Position numbers and translations under genes: made by a program. DNA of 64,000 bases, taken from Flavobacterium sp. GTDB lineage: Bacteria; Bacteroidota; Bacteroidia; Flavobacteriales; Flavobacteriaceae. Below are positions 1 to 8,747 of this stretch, piece by piece (the stretch's first letter is position 1; each line of letters starts with the position of its first letter). The notes under the pieces are model-generated. The model had not been told where the DNA came from, did not search any database, and saw nothing but the letters and a program-made list of their open reading frames with translations. Where the stretch lies: positions 142,012 through 206,011 of the forward strand of contig NZ_JAIXSL010000012.1 of assembly GCF_027484705.1 (NCBI RefSeq). The letters are read 5' to 3'.

Positions 1-446
1 CCGTTGGAACGATTCAGGTGTTTCCGGCCTCAAGGAATATCATTCCTGAAGAAGTGATTTTCACCGTAGACCTACGCGACATCGATCTACAACGTAGAAA
101 CCGTTACGAAAAACAACTGCGCGACTGCATCGAATCGATTACAAAAAAGCACCAACTCACGTATTCCATTTCAGAAGATACCAAAAGCGATCCGCGGTAT
201 TGCGCCGATTGGATTAAAGAAATCATCCACGGACAATGTGAAGCCTTAAACCTCGACGCGCCTGAACTCATGAGCGGTCCTTTCCACGACGCTTTGGCGT
301 TATCGTATGCTTGTGACTACGGAATGATTTTCGTGCGCTGTAAAGACGGCATCAGCCACAATCCTTTAGAGTATTCGTCTTATGAAGACCTTGCGCTTGG
401 GGCCAACGTAATGCTGGGAACTGTGCGTGATATTTTGAAGAAGTAA
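1..446 (+). CDS. M20-family Zn amidohydrolase (hydantoinase/carbamoylase type), C-terminal part
   Basis: The reading frame is open to the window edge (codons in frame from base 3), so this is the 3' end of a gene that starts upstream; the GTG at 18 is an internal Val. The visible ~148 residues are the dimerisation/lid portion and the end of the catalytic domain of M20 peptidase-like amidohydrolases: IIPEEVIFTVDLRD resembles the family's dimerisation strand, and PFHDALALSY followed by CKDGISHNPLEY and EDLALGANVML matches the C-terminal metal/substrate region of N-carbamoyl amino acid hydrolases and allantoate amidohydrolases, including the His of SHNP. The substrate cannot be decided from this part. 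It ends just before a bidirectional terminator. Confidence 0.8.
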   Translation, partial: VGTIQVFPASRNIIPEEVIFTVDLRDIDLQRRNRYEKQLRDCIESITKKHQLTYSISEDTKSDPRYCADWIKEIIHGQCEALNLDAPELMSGPFHDALALSYACDYGMIFVRCKDGISHNPLEYSSYEDLALGANVMLGTVRDILKK

Positions 447-480
447 AGGATTTCGAAACATCATCAATATCTATAAAATA

Positions 481-510
481 AGCCACTTGAAAAGTGGCTT
501 TGTTGTTTTT
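481..510. terminator. Bidirectional terminator between the M20 gene and tRNA-Arg
   Basis: An 8-bp perfect stem (481-488 with 492-499, loop GAA) is followed by a T-rich run on the + strand and an AT-rich run on the - strand. It can end the M20 gene transcript (+) and the tRNA-Arg transcript (-). Confidence 0.75.
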
Positions 511-529
511 GTTCTTCCGTAAATCTCAG

Positions 530-601
530 TGGCCTCGCCAAGAATCGAACTTGGATCTAAAGTTTAGGAAACTTCTATTCTATCCGTTGAACTACGAGGC
601 C
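530..601 (-). tRNA. tRNA-Arg (anticodon CCT)
   Basis: On the minus strand a 72-nt cloverleaf can be folded. The acceptor GGCCTCG (601-595) pairs with CGAGGCC (537-531). The T arm is CCAAG-TTCGATT-CTTGG. The anticodon loop TTCCTAA gives anticodon CCT, which reads AGG. The discriminator base is A and CCA is not encoded. It is separated from the upstream tRNA-Asn by a terminator, so the two are probably transcribed separately. Confidence 0.95.
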
Positions 602-610
602 TTTGTATAA

Positions 611-642
611 ATAAAAAAAGGCTGTCATTTCTGACAGCCTTT
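611..642 (-). terminator. Terminator between tRNA-Asn and tRNA-Arg
   Basis: A 9-bp perfect stem (619-627 with 632-640) reads on the minus strand into a run of seven T (611-619 region). It lies directly 3' of tRNA-Asn and 5' of tRNA-Arg in the transcribed direction. Confidence 0.75.
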
Positions 643-651
643 CTGCTTTTG

Positions 652-725
652 CTCCCTCTCTTGGGCTCGAACCAAGGACCCTCTGATTAACAGTCAGATG
701 CTCTAACCAACTGAGCTAAGAAGGA
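652..725 (-). tRNA. tRNA-Asn (anticodon GTT)
   Basis: A 74-nt minus-strand cloverleaf. The acceptor TCCTTCT (725-719) pairs with AGAGGGA (659-653). The D arm is GCTC-AGTTGGTTA-GAGC. The anticodon arm TCTGA-CTGTTAA-TCAGA gives anticodon GTT. The T arm is CTTGG-TTCGAGC-CCAAG. The discriminator is G and CCA is not encoded. Confidence 0.97.
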
Positions 726-810
726 AAGTGTATTTCACTTTTAAAGCGGTGCAAATATAGTACGAAAATTATTTTACACAAACAAAATAACGTAAAATTT
801 CAAAAAAATA

Positions 811-2157
811 TTATTTGTGGAAAATGGCTTTATAAATATCGTTTCCATTGGCAAACAAAAGCAAGCCAATAAGTAATACGAAACCAACCATTTGAGCATT
901 TTCCATAAACTTATCGCTAGGTTTTTTTCCGGTAATCATTTCGTAAATTAAAAACATCACATGGCCGCCATCGAGTGCCGGAATGGGCAATAAATTCATT
1001 ACACCAAGCATGATCGAAAGTAAAGCGGTGATGTTCCAGAATACTTCCCAGCTCCAGGTTTTTGGGAAAATATCGAAAATCGCCTTAAAACCGCCGACGC
1101 CTTTATAAGCACCCGTACTCGGTGTGAAAATCGCTTTAAGCTGTTTTCCATAACCCGCGAGTTGGTTTTTCCCTTTTTCAATCCCAACCGGAAACGATTC
1201 AAAGAAGCCATATTGCTGTTTGCTGAAATGGTATAATCCCAATTTCTCAAGGCTTTTAACACCTAATGAAGCCGCGAAAACCCCTAATTTTCCTTCTTTG
1301 TTGATGTAAAGGCTTACGGGAACTTCTTTTTCATCGCGCAATACAACCGCATCAAGCTTTTTGTCTTTGTTTTGTTTGGCGATTTCAACGACCTGATCGG
1401 CATATTGTGTTGGAATCCCGTTCAAGGATTTGATGATGTCTTTCGGTTTCAGGACTTTATTGTTCGCCGAAGAATCCTCAGCGACTTTGCCTACCATAAA
1501 AGGTTCTCTCCAATCTATGAAAGGTCTTTTCTCGCCTTTGAGCAGTTTGTCGATGAGATCAACCGGTAAGTTGATTTTTTGTTGTGCGCCATTGCGTTCG
1601 ACCAAAACCGTTTTGGCAAAAAGAATTTTATTGGGAACATCGTTGAATTTGGATACTTTTTCATCATCGATCTCAAGGATTTTATCGCCGGTTTTAAAAC
1701 CCATATGTTCGCCTACTTCGGAAGTGACGGCAATTCCGTCTTTCAACTCGCTGTTGTTCAGGTAAAGGTCGCCATAGAAGAAAGTCATGCCGATGTAGAT
1801 GACAAAAGCCAAAATAAAATTAACCGTTACGCCTCCCAACATGATGATCAGACGTTGCCAAGCCGGTTTCGAACGGAACTCCCAAGGTTGCGGCGGAAGT
1901 TTCATTTGCTCCTTGTCCATACTTTCGTCGATCATTCCCGAGATTTTTACATAGCCACCCAAAGGCAGCCAGCCGATGCCGTATTCGGTTTCACCGATTT
2001 TCTTTTTCAGCAAAGAATATTTGATGTCGAAGAAAAGATAGAATTTTTCAACCCTGGTTTTAAAAAGTTTGGCCGGGATGAAATGCCCAAGTTCGTGAAG
2101 TATAATGAGTAAGGATAAGCTCAATAAAAATTGAGATAGCTTGATAACGATTTCCAT
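811..2157 (-). CDS. rseP: RIP metalloprotease RseP (site-2 protease)
   Basis: Inner-membrane zinc protease that cuts substrates within the membrane; in other bacteria it releases sigma factors from anti-sigma factors or clears signal-peptide remnants. Visible: HELGH at residues 21-25 in the first membrane segment, two PDZ-like regions in the middle, and the second active-site motif LLPIPALDGG (Asp of LDGG near residue 396) before the last membrane segments. At 448 aa it has the normal family length. The ATG at 2157 is chosen because the more upstream in-frame GTG (2187) overlaps a TACTTTTG promoter box. It is a stand-alone minus-strand gene between tRNA-Asn and the M1 peptidase gene. Confidence 0.95.
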   Translation of the reverse strand: MEIVIKLSQFLLSLSLLIILHELGHFIPAKLFKTRVEKFYLFFDIKYSLLKKKIGETEYGIGWLPLGGYVKISGMIDESMDKEQMKLPPQPWEFRSKPAWQRLIIMLGGVTVNFILAFVIYIGMTFFYGDLYLNNSELKDGIAVTSEVGEHMGFKTGDKILEIDDEKVSKFNDVPNKILFAKTVLVERNGAQQKINLPVDLIDKLLKGEKRPFIDWREPFMVGKVAEDSSANNKVLKPKDIIKSLNGIPTQYADQVVEIAKQNKDKKLDAVVLRDEKEVPVSLYINKEGKLGVFAASLGVKSLEKLGLYHFSKQQYGFFESFPVGIEKGKNQLAGYGKQLKAIFTPSTGAYKGVGGFKAIFDIFPKTWSWEVFWNITALLSIMLGVMNLLPIPALDGGHVMFLIYEMITGKKPSDKFMENAQMVGFVLLIGLLLFANGNDIYKAIFHK

Positions 2158-2186
2158 AATGTAAATTTCGGTTCTTTTTGAACGCA

Positions 2187-2194
2187 CAAAAGTA
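2187..2194 (-). promoter_or_regulatory. -7 box of the rseP promoter
   Basis: TACTTTTG on the minus strand matches the Bacteroidota -7 consensus TAnnTTTG, 29 nt upstream of the chosen rseP ATG. No clear TTG lies at the -33 position. Confidence 0.55.
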
Positions 2195-2234
2195 AGGTTT
2201 TCACCTTACTCTTTGGCAGATATGTTTTTTTGGG

Positions 2235-4217
2235 TTATTTTTTTATGAATTTTTTATGAAGACGTCCTTCGGAAGTAAGCAATTCGATGGTGTACATACC
2301 ATCAGACAGCACACTTACCGGAATATTTCTCGTTTGATATTCGCCTACCTTTTGCCCTAGCGCATTATAAATAGCCGCGCTTTTTAGGGTCATCGCTTCA
2401 GGCATTTCAATATTTAATAGGGATGCAGTCGGATTTGGATAAATACTAACAGCGCTGTCCAATTCGAAACCAGCATTGCTTAAAGTAGCGGTACTGTTTT
2501 TCGAAATAATATCTTTCTTGATGTTGAAAGTTACTCCGGTAGCAGTAAACGGTACATTCACAATAAATTGCTGTCCGTTGGTGGTGTTGTCTAAAACATA
2601 ATCCTGGAATTGCCCACCACTTCCGGTTAAACGAACAGGCACGGGCATTTCGAAGAAACTTACTGTAGCGCCAAAAGATTGCGATTGGTTGACTGTAATA
2701 CGGGTTTGGGTCGCAGAGATATTATGTGAAGTGATGGTGTAAATCGGATATCCCGTTCCATACACCCAATCATTAAAAAACTCAGTTAAACTGATTCCGG
2801 AGGCGGCTTCAAGGTGGGCTTGTAAATCAGGTGTATGCGCATAACCATAAGCCAGAGCAGGGTCATTGAGATAATTTCTGAGGCCTTGAAAAAAATTGGT
2901 GTCGCCCAATTTGAAACGCAACATGTTTAAAACCATGGCGCCTTTATTATAGGTCAGCCTGAAATCGAATATTCTACCCACATCCAAGGCTTCGTCATCG
3001 CTCATATAAAGAGGACTATTAAGGGTTTGACCCGAAGTGATTAAACTGATCATGTTGCTTTTGTCTGCAATAAACGCAGCTTCACCATCAAAGTGCTGTA
3101 TGACCATTGAAGCCAGGTAAGTTGCAAATCCTTCATTGAGCCAGATGTCTTTCCATGAGCCGCAAGTTACTTTATCGCCAAACCACTGATGGCCCATTTC
3201 ATGCGCGATAAGTTCTCTGGAATATGCACCGTCTTGATCGGCAGTCATAAACGAAACAGTCGTATGTTCCATGCCGCCACCCCAGTCAAATTGACAATGA
3301 CCATATTTTTCGTTTCTGAAAGGATAAGGTACAAACACCGATTCATAAAAATTAATGATGTCGGGAGTGGGAGCGACACTCGCAATATTTTGAGCTGCCG
3401 TTTCAGGGTACATATAATTTACAATCGGGAAAAACGGACTTTGCGCCGTGCCCAACCCACCTTGTTGGTTATAAATCTGGTAATTGGTCACCGCCATACA
3501 AATCAAATAAGCCGGAATCGCATAACCGTGATGGAAATGCGTTGTCACGGTGCCGTTTCCGTTGTTGGTTCGGGATTGCTGTATACCATTTGATACCGCA
3601 TTATAAATTTCAGGAGCGGTGATATAAACATCTATCGAATCAACCTTATCATTCAAATCCTGTTTGCACGGCCACCAATCGCGGGCGCCGAAAGGCTCTG
3701 ATAGCGTCCAAAGCACCGGAGTTCCATTGTGGTCGGTGGTGATGAACGACCCAAATCCGCTTCCAGCAGGTTTGCCGGCATAAGTGATTTCGACAGTTCC
3801 GGAAGCTCCTGTGTTTTGTGTGGTTGGTAAAGTAATAATCAGTTCGGTATCGGTGCGGGTAAAAGCCAAATCGGCATTGTTCTTTCTGACCGAATTCACT
3901 ACAATCTGATCGGCGAAATTAGGATCCTGATTATCGGTAATGCTGTTGAGGTCAAAAACGATAGTAGACATATTTTCCAATGCCGTGTAAGTAGTGGTCA
4001 CTTTCCCGGAAATATTATATTCCGCAGGATCCACCGTAAATTCTAATTTATGGTACGTCACATCGTAGTTATAAGTGTCTGGATTCGTCACCACACTCAT
4101 TCTCTTGGAAGCTGATTTCATCTCTGCATTGGCAAGCTTCTCGAGCGCTTTATTTTGCGCATGGGTTAGTACTGAGAAAAAAGGAATCAGTAACAACATT
4201 AGGTAAATTCTTTTCAT
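2235..4217 (-). CDS. Secreted M1-family zinc aminopeptidase with T9SS sorting domain
   Basis: A 660-aa exported metallopeptidase. A signal peptide occupies about residues 1-20 (ending THAQ). The N-terminal beta domain is followed by the M1 exopeptidase motif GGMEH and the zinc site HEMGH (about residue 338) with the third ligand Glu in WLNEGFATY 18 residues later. The usual GAMEN motif reads GGMEH. The C-terminal ~75 residues (SIYPNPTASLLNIEMPE onward, ending HKKFIKK) form a type A T9SS sorting domain, so the protein is expected to cross the outer membrane and be anchored or released. It probably removes N-terminal residues from peptides outside the cell. It is a single-gene unit. Confidence 0.93.
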   Translation of the reverse strand: MKRIYLMLLLIPFFSVLTHAQNKALEKLANAEMKSASKRMSVVTNPDTYNYDVTYHKLEFTVDPAEYNISGKVTTTYTALENMSTIVFDLNSITDNQDPNFADQIVVNSVRKNNADLAFTRTDTELIITLPTTQNTGASGTVEITYAGKPAGSGFGSFITTDHNGTPVLWTLSEPFGARDWWPCKQDLNDKVDSIDVYITAPEIYNAVSNGIQQSRTNNGNGTVTTHFHHGYAIPAYLICMAVTNYQIYNQQGGLGTAQSPFFPIVNYMYPETAAQNIASVAPTPDIINFYESVFVPYPFRNEKYGHCQFDWGGGMEHTTVSFMTADQDGAYSRELIAHEMGHQWFGDKVTCGSWKDIWLNEGFATYLASMVIQHFDGEAAFIADKSNMISLITSGQTLNSPLYMSDDEALDVGRIFDFRLTYNKGAMVLNMLRFKLGDTNFFQGLRNYLNDPALAYGYAHTPDLQAHLEAASGISLTEFFNDWVYGTGYPIYTITSHNISATQTRITVNQSQSFGATVSFFEMPVPVRLTGSGGQFQDYVLDNTTNGQQFIVNVPFTATGVTFNIKKDIISKNSTATLSNAGFELDSAVSIYPNPTASLLNIEMPEAMTLKSAAIYNALGQKVGEYQTRNIPVSVLSDGMYTIELLTSEGRLHKKFIKK

Positions 4218-4361
4218 TTTGTCAATTTTTTTTGCGAATTTAACTAATAATTCAAATCCACGATGTTAATTTTCACTCAAATAACAGCAATAGGCAAGCG
4301 AACCCTAACCAGCAACGAAGGAACTTTTTCATTTTGGTATCCATAGCTCAAAACATTTGAT

Positions 4362-4369
4362 TAAATTTG
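4362..4369 (+). promoter_or_regulatory. -7 box of the serS promoter
   Basis: TAAATTTG matches TAnnTTTG and lies 43 nt before the serS ATG. The nearest TTG upstream (4334-4336) is 25 nt away, slightly longer than the usual spacing. The box rules out the in-frame GTG at 4371 as a start. Confidence 0.5.
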
Positions 4370-4412
4370 CGTGCTTCATTTGGAAAAAATTCCAACGAAT
4401 AAAAAGGATACC

Positions 4413-5684
4413 ATGTTACAAATAGGATTTATCAGAGAAAACCAAGAGAAAGTCATCAAAGCTTTGGCTAAAAGAAATTTAGATGTCAGAGCCACTATAG
4501 AAGAAGTTGTCCAGTTGGATGAAAAACGCCGAGCTACGCAAGTCGAACTCGACAACACCTTGTCCGAATCCAATAAATTATCAGCATCAATCGGTGAATT
4601 GATGAAATCTGGCGAAAAAGCCAAAGCCGCCATCCTCAAAGAAAAAACCGTGCTTCTTAAAGAAAGTAGCAAAGAACTTGCGGAAAAAGCCGAAGCCTAC
4701 GCCCACGAATTGACGCAAAAATTATATACTTTACCAAATCTTCCTGCCGATATCGTTCCTGAAGGAAAAACGCCCGAAGAGAACGTCACCGTTTTTCAGC
4801 AAGGCGACATTCCCGTGCTTCACGAAGGCGCGCAACCGCATTGGGATTTGCTCAAAAAATATGACATCGTAGATTTTGAACTTGGCGTGAAAATCACCGG
4901 CGCAGGTTTTCCGGTCTATAAAGGAAAAGGCGCCAGATTGCAACGCGCTTTGATCAGTTATTTCCTAGATAAAAATACCGCAGCAGGTTACAAAGAATAC
5001 CAAGTGCCACATTTGGTCAACGAAGCTTCAGGCTACGGAACAGGACAATTGCCCGACAAAGAAGGACAAATGTACCACGTGGGCATTGATGATTTATATC
5101 TGATTCCCACCGCTGAAGTTCCGGTGACGAATTTGTTCCGCGATGTGATTCTGAACGAAAACGAATTACCAGTTTTATGCACGGGTTACACACCTTGTTT
5201 CCGACGTGAAGCCGGTTCTTACGGAGCGCATGTGCGTGGCTTGAACCGTTTGCACCAGTTTGACAAAGTCGAAATCGTACGTATCGAACATCCCGATAAA
5301 TCTTACGAAGCGCTCGACGGCATGGTCGAACATGTCAAAACCTTATTGCAGGAATTGAAATTGCCTTACAGAATTTTGCGTTTGTGTGGCGGCGATATGG
5401 GTTTCACTTCCGCTTTGACTTACGATTTTGAAGTGTTTTCAACAGCTCAGGATCGTTGGCTCGAAATCAGTTCGGTATCGAATTTTGAAACGTTCCAGGC
5501 GAACCGCTTGAAATTGCGTTTCAAAGATGCCAATGGTAAAAACCAACTCGCGCATACTTTGAATGGAAGTTCGTTAGCTTTGCCTCGTGTTTTGGCCGGA
5601 ATCATCGAAAATTATCAGACGCCCGAAGGTATCGTCATTCCTGAAGTGTTGAGGCCTTACACCGGTTTTGACCTCATCAATTAA
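4413..5684 (+). CDS. serS: Seryl-tRNA synthetase
   Basis: Charges tRNA-Ser (and tRNA-Sec where present) with serine in the cytosol. The N-terminal ~100 residues are the helical coiled-coil arm that contacts the tRNA long arm. The class II catalytic core follows, with TAEVPVTNLFRD, motif 2 (CFRREAGSYG) and motif 3 (ISSVSNFETFQANRLKLRF). 423 aa is normal. The start is the ATG at 4413, preceded by an A-rich AAAAAGGA ribosome-binding region; a longer GTG start at 4371 would begin next to the -7 box and is rejected. It is transcribed alone, divergent from the M1 peptidase gene. Confidence 0.97.
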   Translation: MLQIGFIRENQEKVIKALAKRNLDVRATIEEVVQLDEKRRATQVELDNTLSESNKLSASIGELMKSGEKAKAAILKEKTVLLKESSKELAEKAEAYAHELTQKLYTLPNLPADIVPEGKTPEENVTVFQQGDIPVLHEGAQPHWDLLKKYDIVDFELGVKITGAGFPVYKGKGARLQRALISYFLDKNTAAGYKEYQVPHLVNEASGYGTGQLPDKEGQMYHVGIDDLYLIPTAEVPVTNLFRDVILNENELPVLCTGYTPCFRREAGSYGAHVRGLNRLHQFDKVEIVRIEHPDKSYEALDGMVEHVKTLLQELKLPYRILRLCGGDMGFTSALTYDFEVFSTAQDRWLEISSVSNFETFQANRLKLRFKDANGKNQLAHTLNGSSLALPRVLAGIIENYQTPEGIVIPEVLRPYTGFDLIN

Positions 5685-5705
5685 AAGTTAATCTTTCTAT
5701 AGCGA

Positions 5706-5739
5706 TTGTACTAAATCTGGCACAAATGTGTTACTTTAG
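5706..5739 (+). promoter_or_regulatory. Promoter of the TPR protein gene
   Basis: TTG (5706-5708), 23-nt spacer, TACTTTAG (5732-5739), a one-mismatch match to the Bacteroidota promoter, 24 nt before the ATG at 5764. Confidence 0.5.
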
Positions 5740-5763
5740 TACATTGTTTTTTACTGCCCATAC

Positions 5764-7539
5764 ATGAAAAAAATAGTCTGCTTACTTACTCTGCTTTGCT
5801 CCGGAATCGTTTTTTCACAAAACGAGCAGTTGGCACAGAACTATTTTGACAAAGGCGACTTCGAAAAAGCCAAGATCAGTTTCGAGGAACTGCTCAAAGC
5901 GCAACCTTACAACAGTTTATATTTTCAAAAAGTGGTTGAATGTGAGCAGCAATTGCAACAGTTCGAATTGGCCGACAAAGCCATTCAGGACCGCATTAAA
6001 TTTGTGCATCAAACGAGCCTTTTGGTCGAATTGGGTTATAATTTCCAACTGCGCAAAGATGGGGTGAATGCCAAAAAGTACTACGAAGAAGCCTTAGGAG
6101 CCATCGAAAAAAGTCCTAACGAAGTCTACAATATCGCAACGACTTTCGAAAAAAAATCATTGCTGGAATACGCTTTGAAATCGTACGAACTCGCCTTGAC
6201 GCTCGAGCCGAAATTCAATTTCAATTTCCAGATGGCGTTGCTTTACGGGCAAATGGGCAATACCGATATGATGATCGAGAAATTCCTGACCGAAGCCTAC
6301 GCGAATCCGCAAAACAACGTGATGATCCAGAACCAACTGACGCGCTTTATGACTGAAGACGCCGATGTCAACTTCAATGAATCCTTACGCAAAGCATTAA
6401 TTCTGAAAACCCAAAAAAGCCAAGATGTATTTTGGAACGACTATTTGAGCTGGTTTTACGTCCAGCAGAAAGAATACGGAAAGGCATTCATTCAGCAAAA
6501 AGCCATTTACAGAAGAAACCCTGAAACCTTTTCGAACATTGTAAATTTAGCGCAACTAGCCATCGAGGAAGGCGACAAAGAAACCGCCAAAGAAATTTTT
6601 CAATTCGTACTGGAGAACACCAAAGATCTCGACTTGCTGATTCAGTCGCACACTTACCTGATGCAACTTCGCATCGATCAAGCCACCGAAAAAGAATATC
6701 CGGCTGTAGCTTCAGAACTTGATTTGCTGCTCAAAGAATTCGGCATCAGCCCTTATTCGTTGTCGTTGCAGATTTTGCAGGCGCACTTCACCACGTTTTA
6801 TCTGAAGAATTCGGAAACCGGGAAAAACATCCTGAAAACCGCTTTGAATTTACCACTCAACGAATATCAGAAAGCCGATGTCAAAATGGAATTGGCCGAT
6901 ATTTTATTGTACGAAGAGAAATTCAACCAAGCCTTGATCTATTATTCCCAAATTGAAAATGATCTGAAAAACGCCGTCGTCGGACACGAAGCGAGTTTGA
7001 AAGCGGCCAAAACGAGTTATTTTAAAACCGATTTTCAATGGGCGCAAAAGCAGTTCAAGGAATTGAAATCGGCTTCCACACAACTGATTGCCAACGACGC
7101 TTTGGAATATTTCCTGTTGATCAATGACAACACCGTAGCCGACTCAACGCAAACCGCGCTCAAACAATTCGCGCACGCAGATTACTTGTTGTACCAAAAT
7201 AAAAATCAGGAAGCCTTAAGCCAATTTCAATCGATTTTAAAAAGTTTCAAAGGACAGGAAATTGAAGCCGTGACTTTGTATCGATTGGGAAAAGTCTACG
7301 AAAAACTTGGCGATGACAACACCGCGTTGACGCAATATCAAGCGATTATCGATCAGCATAAAGACGGCATTTATATTGACGAAGCTTATTATTTCGCGGC
7401 CGAAATCTACAACAAACAACACAACACCGAAAAAGCAAAAGCGTATTACGAGCAAATTATTTTTCACCACGAAGACAGTATTTATTATACCGATGCGCGG
7501 AAGAAATTCAGACAATTGCGCGGCGACACGACACTCTAA
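5764..7539 (+). CDS. Exported tetratricopeptide-repeat protein
   Basis: A 591-aa protein with a signal peptide (residues 1-19, ending VFSQ) followed almost entirely by helical tetratricopeptide repeats. Clear TPR-like stretches occur near the N-terminus (YFDKGDFEKAKISFEELLKA), in the middle (YALKSYELALTLEPKFN) and at the C-terminus (LYRLGKVYEKLGDDNTALTQY). No catalytic domain is visible. TPR proteins of this kind usually scaffold complexes in the periplasm or at the outer membrane; the partner is unknown. The DUF4286 gene follows after 24 bp and is probably cotranscribed. Confidence 0.8.
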   Translation: MKKIVCLLTLLCSGIVFSQNEQLAQNYFDKGDFEKAKISFEELLKAQPYNSLYFQKVVECEQQLQQFELADKAIQDRIKFVHQTSLLVELGYNFQLRKDGVNAKKYYEEALGAIEKSPNEVYNIATTFEKKSLLEYALKSYELALTLEPKFNFNFQMALLYGQMGNTDMMIEKFLTEAYANPQNNVMIQNQLTRFMTEDADVNFNESLRKALILKTQKSQDVFWNDYLSWFYVQQKEYGKAFIQQKAIYRRNPETFSNIVNLAQLAIEEGDKETAKEIFQFVLENTKDLDLLIQSHTYLMQLRIDQATEKEYPAVASELDLLLKEFGISPYSLSLQILQAHFTTFYLKNSETGKNILKTALNLPLNEYQKADVKMELADILLYEEKFNQALIYYSQIENDLKNAVVGHEASLKAAKTSYFKTDFQWAQKQFKELKSASTQLIANDALEYFLLINDNTVADSTQTALKQFAHADYLLYQNKNQEALSQFQSILKSFKGQEIEAVTLYRLGKVYEKLGDDNTALTQYQAIIDQHKDGIYIDEAYYFAAEIYNKQHNTEKAKAYYEQIIFHHEDSIYYTDARKKFRQLRGDTTL

Positions 7540-7563
7540 GGTTTTAACGAATAACCAAACCAC

Positions 7564-7890
7564 ATGCTATTATACAACGTCACCATCAACATCGACGACA
7601 GCGTTCACGACCAATGGCTCCGCTGGATGCAGGACAAACACATACCCGAAGTTTTGGCCACCGGGAAATTCTCATCAGCGCGCATGGTCAAAGTGCTCGT
7701 GGTTGAGGAAATGGGCGGACAAACTTATGCGATTCAATACGCGACCGACAGCAAAGCCACTTTAGAGCAATATTACCAAAATGACGCCCCGCGTTTGCGA
7801 GAAGAAGGGCAACGGCTGTTCGGCGACAAAATGCTCGCGTTCAGAACTGAACTCGAAGTGTTGTCGGAATTCTGGCCAAACAACAATTAA
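7564..7890 (+). CDS. DUF4286 family protein
   Basis: A 108-aa soluble protein without signal peptide. It matches the short Bacteroidota DUF4286 family: N-terminal strand LLYNVTINIDDSV, then WLRWMQDKHIPEVLATGKF and a C-terminal FRTELEVLSEFW. The pattern of alternating strands and helices suggests a ferredoxin-like fold of the EthD/Dabb type, but this is inference. It probably shares an mRNA with the upstream TPR gene and lies 77 bp before rsmA. Function unknown. Confidence 0.75.
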   Translation: MLLYNVTINIDDSVHDQWLRWMQDKHIPEVLATGKFSSARMVKVLVVEEMGGQTYAIQYATDSKATLEQYYQNDAPRLREEGQRLFGDKMLAFRTELEVLSEFWPNNN

Positions 7891-7967
7891 AGGATTATCA
7901 GATTTCAAGACTGTAAGATTTTAAGATTCATGCAGTAAAACCTTAACGCCTTTGTAAGTAATTTACC

Positions 7968-8747
7968 ATGGAAAAAGTAACAGCCAAAAAACACCTCGGA
8001 CAACATTTCCTCAAAGACGAGAGCATTGCCAAAGCGATTGCCGATACTTTAAATTTTGAAGGTTACAACGACATTCTCGAAATCGGTCCCGGAATGGGCG
8101 TGCTCACAAAATACCTTTTAGATAAACCTACGAACACTTACGTCATAGAAATCGATACCGAATCGGTGGCATATTTAGAAAATAATTACCCGAAACTTCA
8201 TGGAAAAATCATTGCCAAAGACTTTTTGAAATACAACATCAATGAAGTTTTTGAAGGCAGGCCTTTCGCGATCATCGGCAATTTTCCTTACAATATTTCC
8301 ACACAGATTGTGTTTCGAATGCTCGAATTGCGCCATCAGATTCCTGAATTCTCGGGCATGTTCCAGAAGGAAGTCGCCCAGCGCATCTGCGAGAAAAAAG
8401 GAAGCAAAGCCTACGGAATCCTTTCCGTTTTGGCCCAAGCTTTTTATGATGCCGAATATTTGTTCACGGTCAATGAAGACGTTTTCATTCCGCCTCCTAA
8501 AGTAAAATCGGGCGTTTTGAGATTGCGCAGAAAAGAAAATTTCACTTTGGAATGCAATGAGAAATTGTTGTTTACCGTAGTAAAAACGGCCTTCCAACAA
8601 CGCCGCAAAACCTTGCGCAACAGTTTAAAAACTTTAAATTTAAGCAATAATTTAAGAGAAGATAGTATCTTTGACCTGCGTCCGGAGCAATTGTCAGTAG
8701 AACAATTTATCGGGCTCACCCAAAAAATAGAAGCCGATGGAGTTTAA
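7968..8747 (+). CDS. rsmA: 16S rRNA (adenine(1518)-N6/adenine(1519)-N6)-dimethyltransferase
   Basis: KsgA/RsmA, the S-adenosylmethionine-dependent enzyme that dimethylates two adjacent adenines in the 3' hairpin of 16S rRNA during late 30S assembly. Visible: N-terminal [12 protein letters not shown]-binding motif [16 protein letters not shown] (residues ~39-53), motif IV NFPYNIS (the target-adenine motif), and the Arg/Lys-rich C-terminal domain beginning [16 protein letters not shown]. 259 aa is normal. The stop codon overlaps the mgtE start by 11 bp, implying translational coupling. Confidence 0.97.
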   Translation: MEKVTAKKHLGQHFLKDESIAKAIADTLNFEGYNDILEIGPGMGVLTKYLLDKPTNTYVIEIDTESVAYLENNYPKLHGKIIAKDFLKYNINEVFEGRPFAIIGNFPYNISTQIVFRMLELRHQIPEFSGMFQKEVAQRICEKKGSKAYGILSVLAQAFYDAEYLFTVNEDVFIPPPKVKSGVLRLRRKENFTLECNEKLLFTVVKTAFQQRRKTLRNSLKTLNLSNNLREDSIFDLRPEQLSVEQFIGLTQKIEADGV